Shown here: positions 48,121 through 57,634 of the stretch, in pieces
How positions within the stretch are numbered: the stretch's first letter is position 1
Layout of the letters: every line of letters starts with the position of its first letter
Origin: Pseudolabrys sp. FHR47
Lineage (GTDB): Bacteria; Pseudomonadota; Alphaproteobacteria; Rhizobiales; Xanthobacteraceae
Direction: 5' to 3'
Assembly (NCBI RefSeq): GCF_005153485.1
Contig: NZ_CP039740.1
Span: 3,475,001 to 3,539,000, forward strand
Length of the DNA: 64,000 bases
Translations under genes and position numbers: made by a program
The notes under the pieces: generated by a model
Told to the model about the DNA's origin: nothing
Seen by the model: only the letters and a program-made list of their open reading frames with translations
The model's database searches: none

Positions 48121-48726
48121 ATGCCATCCTCTATCCCTTGGCCTCAACCCGTTACCCTGAACGGTACCCACGCGCGCCTCGCGCCGCTGGCTCCGGAGCA
48201 TCGCGACGGCCTGATCGAAGCGGTGAAGGACGGCGAATTATGGCGGCTCTGGTACACCGCTATCCCCTCACCCGAAGGCATGGAGAAGGAAATCGAGCGG
48301 CGGCTCGGCCTGCAGGCCGCCGGGTCGATGCTGCCATTCACGGTCTTCGACGGCGACGGCCGCACCGCCGGCATGACGACCTACATGAATATCGACGCCG
48401 CCAATCGCCGAGTCGAGATCGGCTCAACCTGGTACGCGAAGCGCGTGCAGCGCACGGCGCTCAACACCGAATGCAAGCTGATGCTGCTGACGCATGCCTT
48501 CGAAAAACTCGACTGTATCGCCGTCGAATTCCGCACGCACTTTTTCAATCGGGCCAGCCGCCGCGGCATCGAACGCCTCGGCGCCAAGCTCGACGGCATT
48601 CTTCGCAGCCACCAGATCGGCGCGGGCGGCGCGCTGCGCGACACCGTCGTCTACAGTATCATCGCCAGCGAGTGGCCGACGGTGAAGCAGCATCTGACGT
48701 TTTCGCTGACCCAAAAGCAGGTCTGA
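48121..48726 (+). CDS. GNAT family N-acetyltransferase (RimJ/RimL type)
   Basis: A 201-residue acetyltransferase with HARLAPLAPEHRDGLIEAVKDG, GMTTYMNIDAANRRVEIGSTW, and FEKLDCIAVEFRTHFFNRASRRGIERLGAK, the motif A/B region of this subfamily that acetylates protein or amino-group substrates. The target is unknown. ATG at 48121, with a 26-base gap after M48. It converges with apt. Confidence 0.87.
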   Translation: MPSSIPWPQPVTLNGTHARLAPLAPEHRDGLIEAVKDGELWRLWYTAIPSPEGMEKEIERRLGLQAAGSMLPFTVFDGDGRTAGMTTYMNIDAANRRVEIGSTWYAKRVQRTALNTECKLMLLTHAFEKLDCIAVEFRTHFFNRASRRGIERLGAKLDGILRSHQIGAGGALRDTVVYSIIASEWPTVKQHLTFSLTQKQV

Positions 48727-48748
48727 CGGCGCCGGGTCGGCGGCCGCG

Positions 48749-49297
48749 TCAATGCCCCTCGAAGCCGATCAGCGTGCGCACCGGAACGCCGAGCTTGCGC
48801 AGCTTCTCGGCGCCGCCGAGTTCGGGCAGGTCGATCACAAAGCAGGCGGCCAGCACTTCGGCACCCAGTTGGCGCAGCAGCTTCACCGCCGCCTCGGCGG
48901 TGCCGCCGGTCGCGATGAGATCGTCCACCAGCACCACGCGCTCGCCCTCGACCAGAGCATCGGCATGCATCTCGATGATGTCCTCGCCGTATTCCAGCGC
49001 ATAGGCGACGCTCACCGTCTTGTGCGGCAGTTTGCCCTTCTTGCGGATCGGCACGAAGCCGGCCGACACCTGATGCGCCACCGCGCCGCCGAGAATGAAG
49101 CCACGCGCTTCGATGCCGGCAACCTTGTCGATCTTGGAGCCAGCCCAGGGCTGTACCAGCTCATCGACGGCGCGGCGAAAGGCGCGCGCATTGCCGAGCA
49201 GCGTGGTGATGTCGCGAAACACGATGCCCGGTTTCGGGTAATCCGGGATCGAGCGCACGGCATCGCGGAGTTCGGATTCGACGTTCGTTACATTCAT
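48749..49297 (-). CDS. apt: Adenine phosphoribosyltransferase
   Basis: A 182-residue type I phosphoribosyltransferase that makes AMP from adenine and PRPP. The PRPP motif is [15 protein letters not shown], and [16 protein letters not shown] lies near the N-terminus. It is downstream of mtnP, which releases adenine from 5'-methylthioadenosine, so the two genes form a salvage unit. ATG at 49297 is used; a GTG at 49312 would overlap the mtnP stop codon by 4 bases and is an alternative. Confidence 0.95.
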   Translation of the reverse strand: MNVTNVESELRDAVRSIPDYPKPGIVFRDITTLLGNARAFRRAVDELVQPWAGSKIDKVAGIEARGFILGGAVAHQVSAGFVPIRKKGKLPHKTVSVAYALEYGEDIIEMHADALVEGERVVLVDDLIATGGTAEAAVKLLRQLGAEVLAACFVIDLPELGGAEKLRKLGVPVRTLIGFEGH

Positions 49298-49308
49298 GAT
49301 GATTGCTC

Positions 49309-50193
49309 TCACGCTCTAAGATTGCCGAGCACCCGGCCGGCGACCGCGTCGAGCATCGCAATCAGCTCGGGGTCGCGCGCATCGGAATGTGTGATTAGCG
49401 CATTGTCGAGTGCGCGGTCGGAGCCGATCGGGCACAGCTCGTGTTCGCGCGGGAAATCGCGCGCCAGCCGGGACACCAACCGCTTGGCACGGTCGGCATT
49501 GTCCAGCAGCACGTTGACGATCTGCGCCACCGTCACCGCATCATGGTCCGGATGCCAGCAGTCGAAGTCGGTGACCATGGCGACCGTGGCGTAACAAATC
49601 TCGGCTTCGCGGGCGAGCTTGGCCTCCGGCATGTTGGTCATGCCGATCACCGAATAGCCGAGCTGCTTGTAGGTCATGCTCTCGGCATAGGTGGAGAACT
49701 GCGGCCCCTCCATGCAGACATAGGTGCCGCCGAGTTTCGGCTCGATGCCTTCGGCAATGGCGGCGGCAGCGATGCGCTCGCGCAGGCGCGGCGACACCGG
49801 ATGGGCCATCGAGACATGAGCGACCAGCCCCTTGCCGAAGAACGAACTCTCGCGCTTGTGGGTGCGGTCGACGAACTGATCGACCAGCACGAAAGTGCCG
49901 GGCGGCATGTCCTCGCGGAACGAGCCGCAGGCCGACAGCGACACCAGATCGGTGACGCCGACGCGCTTGAGGACGTCGATATTGGCGCGGTAGTTGATGT
50001 CCGACGGCGACAGGCGGTGGCCCTTGTCGTGGCGCGGCAGGAACACCACCGGCAGGCCGGCGATGTCGCCGATGCGCAGCGCCCCGGACGCCTCGCCCCA
50101 GGGGCTATGGACCCGTTCCTCGCGAACGTTCTCCAGGCCCGGCAGGTCGTAAATGCCGGAGCCGCCGATAATGCCGAGAACGGATTTGGCCAT
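49309..50193 (-). CDS. mtnP: S-methyl-5'-thioadenosine phosphorylase
   Basis: A 294-residue enzyme that splits 5'-methylthioadenosine into adenine and 5-methylthioribose-1-phosphate. [14 protein letters not shown] is at the N-terminus, [21 protein letters not shown] binds phosphate, and [18 protein letters not shown] and [15 protein letters not shown] are family motifs. ATG at 50193. It leads the apt gene on the same strand. Confidence 0.95.
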   Translation of the reverse strand: MAKSVLGIIGGSGIYDLPGLENVREERVHSPWGEASGALRIGDIAGLPVVFLPRHDKGHRLSPSDINYRANIDVLKRVGVTDLVSLSACGSFREDMPPGTFVLVDQFVDRTHKRESSFFGKGLVAHVSMAHPVSPRLRERIAAAAIAEGIEPKLGGTYVCMEGPQFSTYAESMTYKQLGYSVIGMTNMPEAKLAREAEICYATVAMVTDFDCWHPDHDAVTVAQIVNVLLDNADRAKRLVSRLARDFPREHELCPIGSDRALDNALITHSDARDPELIAMLDAVAGRVLGNLRA

Positions 50194-50215
50194 GAGATAC
50201 CTTTGTCGCCCATTC

Positions 50216-50322
50216 CGTCATTCCGGGGCGCCGCCGCAGGCGGCGAGCCCGGAATCCATAATCCGAAGCGCTGCGGCGTATGGATTCCGGGCCCGCTCAC
50301 TTCGTTCGCGTCCCGGAATGAC
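50216..50322. repeat. Dispersed palindromic repeat (TCATTCCGGG type)
   Basis: TCATTCCGGGGCGCCGCC at the left and GCGTCCCGGAATGA at the right are complementary outer arms. CCCGGAATCCATA and TATGGATTCCGGG are inner arms around AATCCGAAGCGCTGCGGCG. It lies just upstream of mtnP, between it and petC. Confidence 0.8.
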
Positions 50323-50356
50323 AGCGTAAAATTGGGCGTCAGACTACATAAGCCGC

Positions 50357-50389
50357 ACCAAAAACAAAGGGCCCCGAACCGGGGCCCTT
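50357..50389 (-). terminator. Rho-independent terminator of petABC
   Basis: On the minus strand AAGGGCCCCG-GTT-CGGGGCCCTT (50389-50367) is a perfect 10-bp stem, followed by TGTTTTTGG. It lies about 27 bases after the petC stop codon at 50416, so it ends the bc1 operon. Confidence 0.9.
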
Positions 50390-50415
50390 CGCATCTCTAA
50401 TTCGCTGGCTGCGTC

Positions 50416-51255
50416 CTAGTGCACCGCCGACCACACCTTCTTTTTGGTGAAGTACAGGAGGCCTGTCAGCACGAGCAGGAAGATCATGACCTGGAAACCG
50501 AGGCGCTTGCGCGCCACCAGGTGCGGCTCGGCCGCCCACATCATGAAGGCCGCGACGTCGCGCGAATACTGGTCGAGCGTCTGCGGCGCGCCGTCGTCAT
50601 AGGTCACCTGGCCGTCGCTGAGCGGCTTCGGCATGGCGATGACGTGACCCGGAAAATACTTGTTGTAATTGCCGCCGGCCGGCATCGTGAAGCCCTGCGG
50701 CGCGTCCTCATAGCCCAGCATCAGGGCATGGATGTAGTCCGGCCCCTGCTCCTGGAACTGACTGAAGATGTCGATGATCCACCACGGGAAGCCGCGTTCG
50801 TAGGTACGAGCCTTTGCCAGCGTGGAGAAGTCCGGCGGCGCGACGCCGCCATTGGCGGCCGCGGCTGCCAGCGGGTTGGCAAACGGCGCCGGGAACTTGT
50901 CGGCGGGACGGCCGTCGCGCTCGATCGCCTCGCCCTTGTCGTCCAGATCCTTGATCTTGTACTCGGCGGCCAGCGCCTCGACCTGCTTCTCGGAGTAGCC
51001 GGGGCCACCCGGCTCCGCCAGATTGCGGAACGAGACGAGATTCATGGAGTGGCAGGAGGCGCAAACTTCCTTGTAGACCTTGAAACCGCGCTGCAACTGG
51101 CCCTGGTCGAACTTGCCGAACGGACCGGCGAATGACCATTTCAGCGACGGCGGATGAGCCTGCCCCTCGGCGGCTTGAGCGACGCTGGTGCCGAGAACGG
51201 CCGCGCCAAGCGAGGCGGCCAGAGCGAAAGCGGTGAAGGTACGATGCATCGTCAT
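50416..51255 (-). CDS. petC: Cytochrome c1 of the bc1 complex
   Basis: A 279-residue subunit of complex III that takes electrons from the Rieske protein and passes them to cytochrome c. It has a signal peptide (residues 1-28, FALAASLGAAVLG), the haem c site CASCH in VYKEVCASCHSMNLVSF, the methionine-ligand region AGGNYNKYFPG, and a C-terminal anchor (FQVMIFLLVLTGLLYF). ATG at 51255. It is a separate gene from petB, starting 14 bases after its stop codon, in another frame. Confidence 0.95.
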   Translation of the reverse strand: MTMHRTFTAFALAASLGAAVLGTSVAQAAEGQAHPPSLKWSFAGPFGKFDQGQLQRGFKVYKEVCASCHSMNLVSFRNLAEPGGPGYSEKQVEALAAEYKIKDLDDKGEAIERDGRPADKFPAPFANPLAAAAANGGVAPPDFSTLAKARTYERGFPWWIIDIFSQFQEQGPDYIHALMLGYEDAPQGFTMPAGGNYNKYFPGHVIAMPKPLSDGQVTYDDGAPQTLDQYSRDVAAFMMWAAEPHLVARKRLGFQVMIFLLVLTGLLYFTKKKVWSAVH

Positions 51256-51269
51256 GTCCGTTCTCCCGC

Positions 51270-52493
51270 TCAGGCCTTCGCCAATACCGATTCGGAAATC
51301 GAATTTGGCAACGGCTTGGTCTTCTCGAATATCCCGAGCAGCGGGAGCACGATGACGAAGTGCGCGAAGTAGTAGAAGGTCAGGATGCGCGCGATCAGCG
51401 TATAGATGCCTTCCGCCGGCTTCGAGCCCAGCCAGCCCAGCCCGATGCACACCGCGACGAACAACCAGAAGAACTGGCGATACAGCGGGCGATAGCGCGC
51501 GGAACGGACCTTCGAAGTGTCGAGCCACGGCAGGAAGGCCAGGATCGCGATCGAGCCGAACATGGCGAGAACGCCGAGCAGCTTGTCCGGAATGGCGCGC
51601 AGGATGGCGTAGAACGGCAGGTAGTACCATTCGGGCACGATGTGCGCCGGGGTCACCGCCGGATTGGCCGGGATATAGTTGTCGGCATGGCCGAGGTAGT
51701 TCGGCGTGTAGAACACGAACCACGCGAACATGATGCAGAACACCACGACGAAGAAGCCGTCCTTCAGCGTCGCATAGGGCGTGAACGGCACCGTGTCCTT
51801 GTCCGACTTCGGCTCGATGCCGGCCGGGTTGTTCTGGCCGACAACGTGCAGCGCCCAGACATGCAGAATGACGACGCCGGCGATCACGAAGGGCAACAGG
51901 TAGTGCAGCGAATAGAAGCGATTGAGCGTCGGGTTGCCGACGGCGTAGCCGCCCCACAGCCAGGTAACGACGGTCTCGCCGACGCCGGGGATCGCCGAGA
52001 AGAAGTTGGTGATGACGGTCGCGCCCCAGAAGCTCATCTGACCCCAGGGCAGCGTGTAACCGAGGAAGCCGGTGGCCATCATCAGGAGATAGATGATGAC
52101 CCCGAGGATCCACAGCACTTCGCGCGGCTCCTTGTAGGAGCCGTAATACATGCCGCGGAAGATGTGGATGTAAACGGCGATGAAGAACATCGACGCGCCG
52201 TTCGAATGCAGATAGCGCAGCAGCCATCCGTAATTGACGTCGCGCATGATCGCCTCGACCGAAATGAAGGCGAGATCGACATGGGGGGTATAGTGCATCG
52301 CCAGCACGATGCCGGTGACGATCTGCACGCCCAGCATGAACGACAGAATGGCGCCGAACGTCCACCAGTAGTTCAGGTTCTTCGGCGTCGGGTAGGCGAC
52401 GAAAGAGGAATGAATGAGACCGCCAATCGGCAGCCGCTTCTCGATCCATTGCAGAAAGCCATTCTGCGGCTGGTAGGTCGAGTGTCCGCTCAT
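51270..52493 (-). CDS. petB: Cytochrome b of the bc1 complex
   Basis: A 407-residue, eight-helix subunit that binds haems bL and bH and holds the Qo and Qi sites. The paired histidine helices are visible at [10 protein letters not shown] / [13 protein letters not shown] and [17 protein letters not shown]. The PEWY motif ([12 protein letters not shown]) is at the Qo site. ATG at 52493 follows GAAGG. It lies between petA and petC on the same strand. Confidence 0.96.
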   Translation of the reverse strand: MSGHSTYQPQNGFLQWIEKRLPIGGLIHSSFVAYPTPKNLNYWWTFGAILSFMLGVQIVTGIVLAMHYTPHVDLAFISVEAIMRDVNYGWLLRYLHSNGASMFFIAVYIHIFRGMYYGSYKEPREVLWILGVIIYLLMMATGFLGYTLPWGQMSFWGATVITNFFSAIPGVGETVVTWLWGGYAVGNPTLNRFYSLHYLLPFVIAGVVILHVWALHVVGQNNPAGIEPKSDKDTVPFTPYATLKDGFFVVVFCIMFAWFVFYTPNYLGHADNYIPANPAVTPAHIVPEWYYLPFYAILRAIPDKLLGVLAMFGSIAILAFLPWLDTSKVRSARYRPLYRQFFWLFVAVCIGLGWLGSKPAEGIYTLIARILTFYYFAHFVIVLPLLGIFEKTKPLPNSISESVLAKA

Positions 52494-52525
52494 GATCGAA
52501 CCTTCAAGAATGCAATCGTTGCGGA

Positions 52526-53053
52526 TCAGCCGATCCGGATGCGGGTGTCTGAAACGAACTGGTAGGGCGGCAGTTCGAGGTTTTTCGGCGCAGGGCCCTT
52601 ACGGATGCGGCCAGCGGTGTCGTAGACCGAGCCATGGCAGGGGCAGAAATAGCCGCCGTACTCACCCTGATGGGCCAGCGGAATGCAGCCGAGGTGGGTG
52701 CAGATGCCGATCACGACCAGCCACGGCTCATGGCCGGGCTTGGTGCGCTGGGCATCGGTCTGCGGATCGGGAAGGGTCGCGACATCGACGTTCTTGGCCT
52801 CGTCGACTTCCTTCTTCGTCCGGTGAGAGATGAAGATCGGCTTCGAGCGCCAGAACACCTTGATGACCTGACCTTCGGCCACAGGCGCCAGATCAACCTC
52901 GATCGGCGCGCCGGCCGCGATGGTCGAAGCATCCGGATTCATCTGGGCGATCAGCGGCACCAGCACGGCGGCCCCGCCGACGGCGGCGACGGCCCCAGTG
53001 GCTACATAAAGAAAATCGCGGCGCGTGTGCTCCGCAGAAGACACGGTCGTCAC
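52526..53053 (-). CDS. petA: Rieske iron-sulfur subunit of the bc1 complex
   Basis: A 175-residue subunit with a Tat-type N-terminus ([11 protein letters not shown]) and one helix, then the soluble [2Fe-2S] domain. The two cluster boxes are CTHLGC and [12 protein letters not shown] at 53053 is used, with a GGGAGAGGG site upstream. First gene of petABC; a candidate promoter is at 53189-53216. Confidence 0.95.
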   Translation of the reverse strand: MTTVSSAEHTRRDFLYVATGAVAAVGGAAVLVPLIAQMNPDASTIAAGAPIEVDLAPVAEGQVIKVFWRSKPIFISHRTKKEVDEAKNVDVATLPDPQTDAQRTKPGHEPWLVVIGICTHLGCIPLAHQGEYGGYFCPCHGSVYDTAGRIRKGPAPKNLELPPYQFVSDTRIRIG

Positions 53054-53188
53054 GTCTGAACCCTCTCCCCCGGCTTGGTTTTCCGCCCCAGGCTGGCGCC
53101 CTTGAGGAAACCTCTTCCTGCAAAGGCTGCGGGGCAGACCGGCATCGCGCGGCTCTGTTCAAGGCAGAACGGCGATTTCGAAGCGTTC

Positions 53189-53216
53189 TATTGACACCCT
53201 TGCGGTGCGAGCGCAA
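53189..53216 (-). promoter_or_regulatory. Candidate promoter of petABC, shared element
   Basis: On the minus strand, TTGCGC-N16-TCAATA followed by GAACGC. The core GTCAATAGAA is identical to the element ahead of the ETF-QO gene (20969-20997). It would give a 5' leader of about 120 bases before petA. Confidence 0.3.
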
Positions 53217-53303
53217 GCCCACACACAGGCTACCCCGGGCACCCTGCACAAATCGTTGGTTCAGAACCGCTTAGCCGGGCCGACCCGGCTTCAAGGCATA
53301 CCG

Positions 53304-53759
53304 ATGCGGATCGCGCTTTACGAACCCGATATCCCTCAGAATACCGGCACCATCCTGCGCACCTGCGCCTGCCTCGGCATCGAGGCCCATATCGTCGAGC
53401 CGGCCGGATTTCCGGTGACCGACCGCGCGTTCCGGCGCGCCGGCCTCGACTACCTCGACCGGGTCACGATCCTGCGCCACGCATCCTTTGCCGAATTCGA
53501 GGATTGGCGCGCTCGTTCAGGGCTTTCCCTGGTGCTTATGACCACTTCGGCTGACACGTCTTATCTCGACCACCGCTATGGTGACGATCAGATCGTCATG
53601 GTCGGACGCGAATCGGCCGGCGTACCGGAAACCGTGCACAATGCCGCGGACGTCCGCCTCCGTATCCCGATCCGGGAAGGCTTCCGCTCGCTTAATATCG
53701 CCGTCGCGACCGCTATGGTTGCCGGGGAAGCCCTGCGGCAGCTAAATCCCTTACCATGA
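53304..53759 (+). CDS. trmL: tRNA (cytidine/uridine-34-2'-O)-methyltransferase
   Basis: A 151-residue SPOUT methylase that modifies the wobble base of certain leucine tRNAs. [39 protein letters not shown] and [20 protein letters not shown] form the trefoil knot SAM site. ATG at 53304, with AAGG upstream. Its stop codon overlaps the hemF start (ATGA). Confidence 0.94.
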   Translation: MRIALYEPDIPQNTGTILRTCACLGIEAHIVEPAGFPVTDRAFRRAGLDYLDRVTILRHASFAEFEDWRARSGLSLVLMTTSADTSYLDHRYGDDQIVMVGRESAGVPETVHNAADVRLRIPIREGFRSLNIAVATAMVAGEALRQLNPLP

Positions 53760-54652
53760 CCGCCACACTCGACACTCCCGAAGCCCGCAAGAACCGCGCC
53801 CGCACCTGGTTCGAGGCCCTGCGCGACGAGATCTGCGCCAGCTTCGAAGCGCTGGAAGACGCCCTGCCCGCTTCGGCGCCGCTCGGCGACCGGCCGGCCG
53901 GCCGCTTCGTCCGCACGCCATGGCAGCGCACCGACCACAGCGGCGCGGCGGGCGGCGGCGGCGTGATGTCGATGATGCGTGGCCGGGTGTTTGAGAAAGT
54001 CGGCGTGCATTGTTCGACCGTTCATGGCGAGTTCGCCCCCGAGTTTCGCAGTCAGATTCCGGGCGCTGCCGACAATCCGAACTTCTGGGCCTCGGGCATC
54101 TCGCTCATTGCGCATCCGCAGAATCCGAACGTGCCGGCGGTGCATATGAACACGCGCTTCGTCGTCACCTCGAAGGCCTGGTTCGGCGGCGGCGCCGACC
54201 TGACCCCCGTGCTCGACCGGCGGCGCACTCAGGACGACCCGGACACGATTGCGTTCCACGCCGCGATGCGCGCCCCCTGCGACGCACACACGGGCGTCGC
54301 CGACTACGGCAAGTTCAAGACATGGTGCGATGAATACTTCCTCCTCAAGCACCGCAACGAGCCGCGCGGCATCGGCGGTATCTTTTATGACTATCTGGAG
54401 GGTGACTGGGACGCGACCTTCGCTTTCACCCAGGATGTCGGCCGCGCCTTCCGCGCAATCTACCCGACGCTGATCGAACGCAATTTCACGACGCCCTGGA
54501 CCGAAGCGGACCGCGACGAACAGCTCGTGCGCCGCGGCCGCTATGTCGAATTCAATCTGCTCTACGATCGCGGCACCATCTTCGGCCTCAAGACCGGCGG
54601 CAATGTCGACTCGATCCTGTCGTCGATGCCGCCGCTTGTGAAATGGCCGTGA
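53756..54652 (+). CDS. hemF: Oxygen-dependent coproporphyrinogen III oxidase
   Basis: A 298-residue enzyme of haem synthesis that oxidises coproporphyrinogen III to protoporphyrinogen IX using O2. [34 protein letters not shown] and [13 protein letters not shown] are family motifs. It is coupled to trmL by a 4-base overlap. Haem supply fits with the cytochrome operons nearby. Confidence 0.96.
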   Translation: MTATLDTPEARKNRARTWFEALRDEICASFEALEDALPASAPLGDRPAGRFVRTPWQRTDHSGAAGGGGVMSMMRGRVFEKVGVHCSTVHGEFAPEFRSQIPGAADNPNFWASGISLIAHPQNPNVPAVHMNTRFVVTSKAWFGGGADLTPVLDRRRTQDDPDTIAFHAAMRAPCDAHTGVADYGKFKTWCDEYFLLKHRNEPRGIGGIFYDYLEGDWDATFAFTQDVGRAFRAIYPTLIERNFTTPWTEADRDEQLVRRGRYVEFNLLYDRGTIFGLKTGGNVDSILSSMPPLVKWP

Positions 54653-54715
54653 TGTAACTGTCATCGTCCGCGCCTAGGCTCTCGCGATCTTACAAAATAT
54701 GAAAGCGGTGAGCCT

Positions 54716-54916
54716 ATGAGCTATTCAGCGGGAAGCATTGTCGTTCTCAAATCCGGCGGTCCGGCCATGACCGTGGTCGCCGTCAACGAAGACGATATCG
54801 AATGCGTGTGGATCGGCGAGGAAGGCGATCTGTTCCGCCAGGCGATTCCGGCCGTTGCCCTCGAAGCCGTCGAGGTCGAAGAAGACGAAGATGAGGACGA
54901 AGAAGACGAGGAGTGA
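54716..54916 (+). CDS. DUF2158 (YodC-like) protein with acidic tail
   Basis: A 66-residue protein. SAGSIVVLKSGGPAMTVVAVN is the DUF2158 signature. The C-terminal 15 residues are almost all Asp/Glu (EVEEDEDEDEEDEE). No function is known. The start ATG is preceded by AAGCGGTGAGCCT. It lies 63 bases after hemF. Confidence 0.82.
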   Translation: MSYSAGSIVVLKSGGPAMTVVAVNEDDIECVWIGEEGDLFRQAIPAVALEAVEVEEDEDEDEEDEE

Positions 54917-54924
54917 AACGTCTT

Positions 54925-55695
54925 CTATCGGAACGCGGAAATAATCATCGTCGCGCCACCGATCAGCACGACCGCATCGAGAATCGCGGTGTGCACATGG
55001 ATCGGCATGCGCGCGACGATGAACCGTGACAGATGCGCGCCGGGCATCGACATCAGCCCGGTGAGCAGCGCGAGCGCCACGATCTGCGGCGTCAAAACAC
55101 CCGACAGGCCGAACACCGAAACCTTCACGATACCGACGCCGATCGACACCATGGCGTCGGTCGCGATCACGGCCGCGCCTTCGAGACCGACTGCCATCAG
55201 AAGCGACAGCATGATCACGCCTGAGCCCGCCGTGCCGCCGACCAGCACGCCGTAGCCGCCCGAACCGAATGCAAGACCACGGTCGTCGATGCGCCAGTTG
55301 CGCTTCCGCGCGAAGCGTCGCAACGGCACGCTCGCCATCAGCATGGCGCCAATGACAATGGCCGCCCCGGCGCCGGTCAATTGCGAATAGCCCCAAGCAC
55401 CGAGCACGCAACCCGGCAGCGCCATCGCCGTGGCGATCGCGGCGCGGCAGCGGTCGAGTTTCTTCAGATAGGCCGACACCCGGCCGGAATTGTTGAACAG
55501 CGCCGCAATGGCGATGATAGGCACCACGGGCGCCGCGCCGACCATCGGCACCAGCACCAACGGCATCAATGCGCCGCTACCGTAACCGGACACGCCGCCG
55601 ATGATGCCGGCCAGCAACGCGACCGTGGCGACGAGCAGGAGTTGCAGCAGCGAAATGTCGGCAAAGCCACCGAGAAGTCCCGAGAGCGTATCCAT
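54925..55695 (-). CDS. TauE/SafE family sulfite exporter-like membrane protein
   Basis: A 256-residue membrane protein with about eight helices. The two TauE/SafE repeats (about 15-100 and 130-250) have LLAGIIGGVSGYGSGALMPLVL and GSGGYGVLVGGTAGSGVIMLSLL with the Gly-rich motif. These proteins export organosulfur or sulfite anions; the substrate is not clear. It converges with the DUF2158 gene. ATG at 55695. Confidence 0.88.
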   Translation of the reverse strand: MDTLSGLLGGFADISLLQLLLVATVALLAGIIGGVSGYGSGALMPLVLVPMVGAAPVVPIIAIAALFNNSGRVSAYLKKLDRCRAAIATAMALPGCVLGAWGYSQLTGAGAAIVIGAMLMASVPLRRFARKRNWRIDDRGLAFGSGGYGVLVGGTAGSGVIMLSLLMAVGLEGAAVIATDAMVSIGVGIVKVSVFGLSGVLTPQIVALALLTGLMSMPGAHLSRFIVARMPIHVHTAILDAVVLIGGATMIISAFR

Positions 55696-55755
55696 GAATG
55701 CGCGCGTGCCCGGTCAAGGACCACAGGTCAAGGCCACAACACGCATATCAAGCCG

Positions 55756-56250
55756 TCATTTCACGGCGGAAAGATCGGCCGGCGAGATCAGCACGCCGAA
55801 GCGTTCGCACCAAATGACGACGCTCGGATAACTCGACAGGTCGACGCCATCGGGAATGGCATAGCGCTGGCTGCCTTTGAAGGCGCGCAGGCGGCCGAGA
55901 TCGACGAACATCGAATCCTTCACGGCCGCCTCGTCGCGCACCTTCTCCTTCGGTACGAGGTAGACGTGGTAGGCCGGACCGGGGCCAACCTCGAAATCGG
56001 GTTCGAGAAACACCGCGCGTTGATAGACGCTGACCTTGCCCTTGCCGTGGTGGATCGGGTCCGACGGGTTGGCGTGAATGAAATTGCCGGTAGCGACAAG
56101 CGCCGTGCGATCGGCCTCGGTAATCTGCTCGGCCGCCGGCGGCGGCGGAAACACATACGGAAAAAGAAAAAAGCCGAGCGCAACACCAAAGCCGGTGCCG
56201 AGAACGCCGCCAAGCAGAAAGATCGCAAGGCCTCGCCAGAATCCGCGCAC
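55756..56250 (-). CDS. DM13 domain protein, membrane-anchored
   Basis: A 164-residue protein with an N-terminal helix (residues 4-27, GLAIFLLGGVLGTGFGV) and an extracytoplasmic DM13 domain with GNFIHANPSDPIHHGKGKVSVYQ and PSVVIWCERFGVLISPA; the last part has the Cys typical of the family. The domain is proposed to work in electron transfer. GTG at 56250 is preceded by AGGGGAGGG. It lies upstream of the TauE/SafE gene on the same strand. Confidence 0.83.
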   Translation of the reverse strand: MRGFWRGLAIFLLGGVLGTGFGVALGFFLFPYVFPPPPAAEQITEADRTALVATGNFIHANPSDPIHHGKGKVSVYQRAVFLEPDFEVGPGPAYHVYLVPKEKVRDEAAVKDSMFVDLGRLRAFKGSQRYAIPDGVDLSSYPSVVIWCERFGVLISPADLSAVK

Positions 56251-56326
56251 GATTCCCTCCCCTGTCACCAGCGACGATATCGGGCGAGGGCTTCAAGTGG
56301 CAGACAAATGCTCGTTATTCAGCTGT

Positions 56327-56575
56327 TCAGTCAGCGGTGGGTAGCCGCCGCATGGTGAACTCGATCGTGTCGCCAGGCAGGACGCGCCAGCTTTCGATCT
56401 CGGTCATGTAAGCCGCCTTGGGATAGCGCTCGAACCATTCGCGCGCCTTGGCGCGCGCCGCCTCGCGGGGCAGCGCGAAGGTCTCGCGCCGGTAGGATTC
56501 GCGCTGACGATGGCGCCGCTCGCTCGCTTGGGCGAGCCGACGGGCCAGATCGCGCGGGGTGTCGTGACGAGCCAT
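56327..56575 (-). CDS. Small hypothetical basic protein
   Basis: An 82-residue protein with an Arg-rich first half (ARRLAQASERRHRQRESYRR) and RRLPTAD at the end. No family is recognised. ATG at 56575 is used since the longer frame (to 56632) adds an unlikely leader. It is 76 bases upstream of the DM13 gene on the same strand. Confidence 0.6.
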   Translation of the reverse strand: MARHDTPRDLARRLAQASERRHRQRESYRRETFALPREAARAKAREWFERYPKAAYMTEIESWRVLPGDTIEFTMRRLPTAD

Positions 56576-56884
56576 GGCACTAGAATCGGGCTGCAGGAGA
56601 GGTTGTTCAAGACGCCGGCCAGGGGTCGGCACATCACCTTCACCACACCGCGTTACTACCGTGCATAATATGAATTATTCAAATACCATAAATGGTTGTA
56701 AAGCTGCAACAGCGCTTGAAAATGCACGCGGATTGAACGGCCTTACGCACTCTCCCGTATTGAGTGCCCCCGGCCTTGCGCCTAGCCTCCATCTACAGAC
56801 ACGTTCTGGAGATTGGTGAGACCGATCTTCAGCCAATGCGCACAACGCTGCGCGCTGCGCGCATGAAACAGCATGGAGGTCGAT
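56576..56884. other. Intergenic region upstream of the porin gene
   Basis: This 309-base gap is AT-rich around 56660-56700. Two palindromic elements lie there: ACCAT-AA-ATGGT at 56685-56696, and AATAATATGAATTATT at about 56666-56681. They may be a regulator site for the porin, or its promoter. The rest has no clear feature, although a GGAGG site is at 56876-56880. Confidence 0.45.
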
Positions 56885-57568
56885 ATGCGTCGTTTTGCTG
56901 TGGCGCTGCTGGGCGCAACGCTTCTGGGTGGGGTGACTGCGAATGCGGCGGATTTGCCCGTCAAGGCCCCGGTCTACACCGCTCCACTCATGTACAAGTG
57001 GACTGGCTTCTACGTGGGTCTCAACGGTGGCGGCGGCTGGGGACACACCGACTGGACCTACGTCGCTGGAGGCGCCCAGGCCGGTCACAACACAAGCGGC
57101 GGACTGATCGGCGGCACCATCGGCTACAATTATCAAATTCAGAATTGGGTCCTGGGCATCGAGGGCGACTGGGACTGGGCCAGAATTAAGGGCAGCACGG
57201 CCTGCCCAAACCCAGCCTACACCTGCGAGTCAAAACTTAACTCGCTTGGAACGTTGCGCGGCCGCGTAGGCATGACGATGGGATCGACCGGCAACTTCCT
57301 CCTGTACGGCACCGGCGGTTGGGCATGGGGCCGGCTGAACATTCAGACCGTGCATCCCACCGTCGGCACCAACGGCACCAGCCATACACCGAGCGGCTGG
57401 ACCGCGGGCGGCGGCGTCGAGTGGGGTTTCCTGCCGAACTGGTCGGCGAAGCTAGAATATCTGTATGTCGGCTTTGGTACGAACACCTACACTGTCGATG
57501 CCGGCTTGCAGGTCGATGCCAAGGAGCGCGTGAACGTGTTCCGCGCGGGCGTGAACTATCGGTTCTGA
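56885..57568 (+). CDS. Outer-membrane beta-barrel protein, Omp25/RopB-like
   Basis: A 227-residue porin-like protein with a signal peptide (residues 1-21, cleavage near ANA-ADL), then an eight-stranded barrel. The first strand is YKWTGFYVGLNGGGGWG; GGLIGGTIGYNYQIQNWVLGIEGDWDW and SAKLEYLYVGF follow, and the last residue is Phe (VNYRF), the outer-membrane signature. It is the Omp25/31-like family of rhizobia and Brucella. GGAGG precedes ATG 56885. A terminator follows at 57592. Confidence 0.93.
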   Translation: MRRFAVALLGATLLGGVTANAADLPVKAPVYTAPLMYKWTGFYVGLNGGGGWGHTDWTYVAGGAQAGHNTSGGLIGGTIGYNYQIQNWVLGIEGDWDWARIKGSTACPNPAYTCESKLNSLGTLRGRVGMTMGSTGNFLLYGTGGWAWGRLNIQTVHPTVGTNGTSHTPSGWTAGGGVEWGFLPNWSAKLEYLYVGFGTNTYTVDAGLQVDAKERVNVFRAGVNYRF

Positions 57569-57591
57569 CCGCGACACGATGCAATGCGAAG

Positions 57592-57614
57592 GGCCGCCGT
57601 CATCGGCGGCCTTT
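57592..57614 (+). terminator. Terminator of the porin gene
   Basis: GGCCGCCG-TCAT-CGGCGGCC (57592-57611) is a perfect 8-bp stem followed by TTT, 23 bases after the porin stop codon. It lies between the porin and the convergent cca gene and could serve both directions in part. Confidence 0.8.
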
Positions 57615-57634
57615 CCGCTTCGATGAAGCTGCGG

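Noticed and set aside
50416..52449. An open frame of 677 codons that looks like a cytochrome b-c1 fusion
   Set aside because: Only the last 279 residues (cytochrome c1) look like a protein. The upstream part is an out-of-frame reading of petB, which has its own complete frame and stop codon at 51270.
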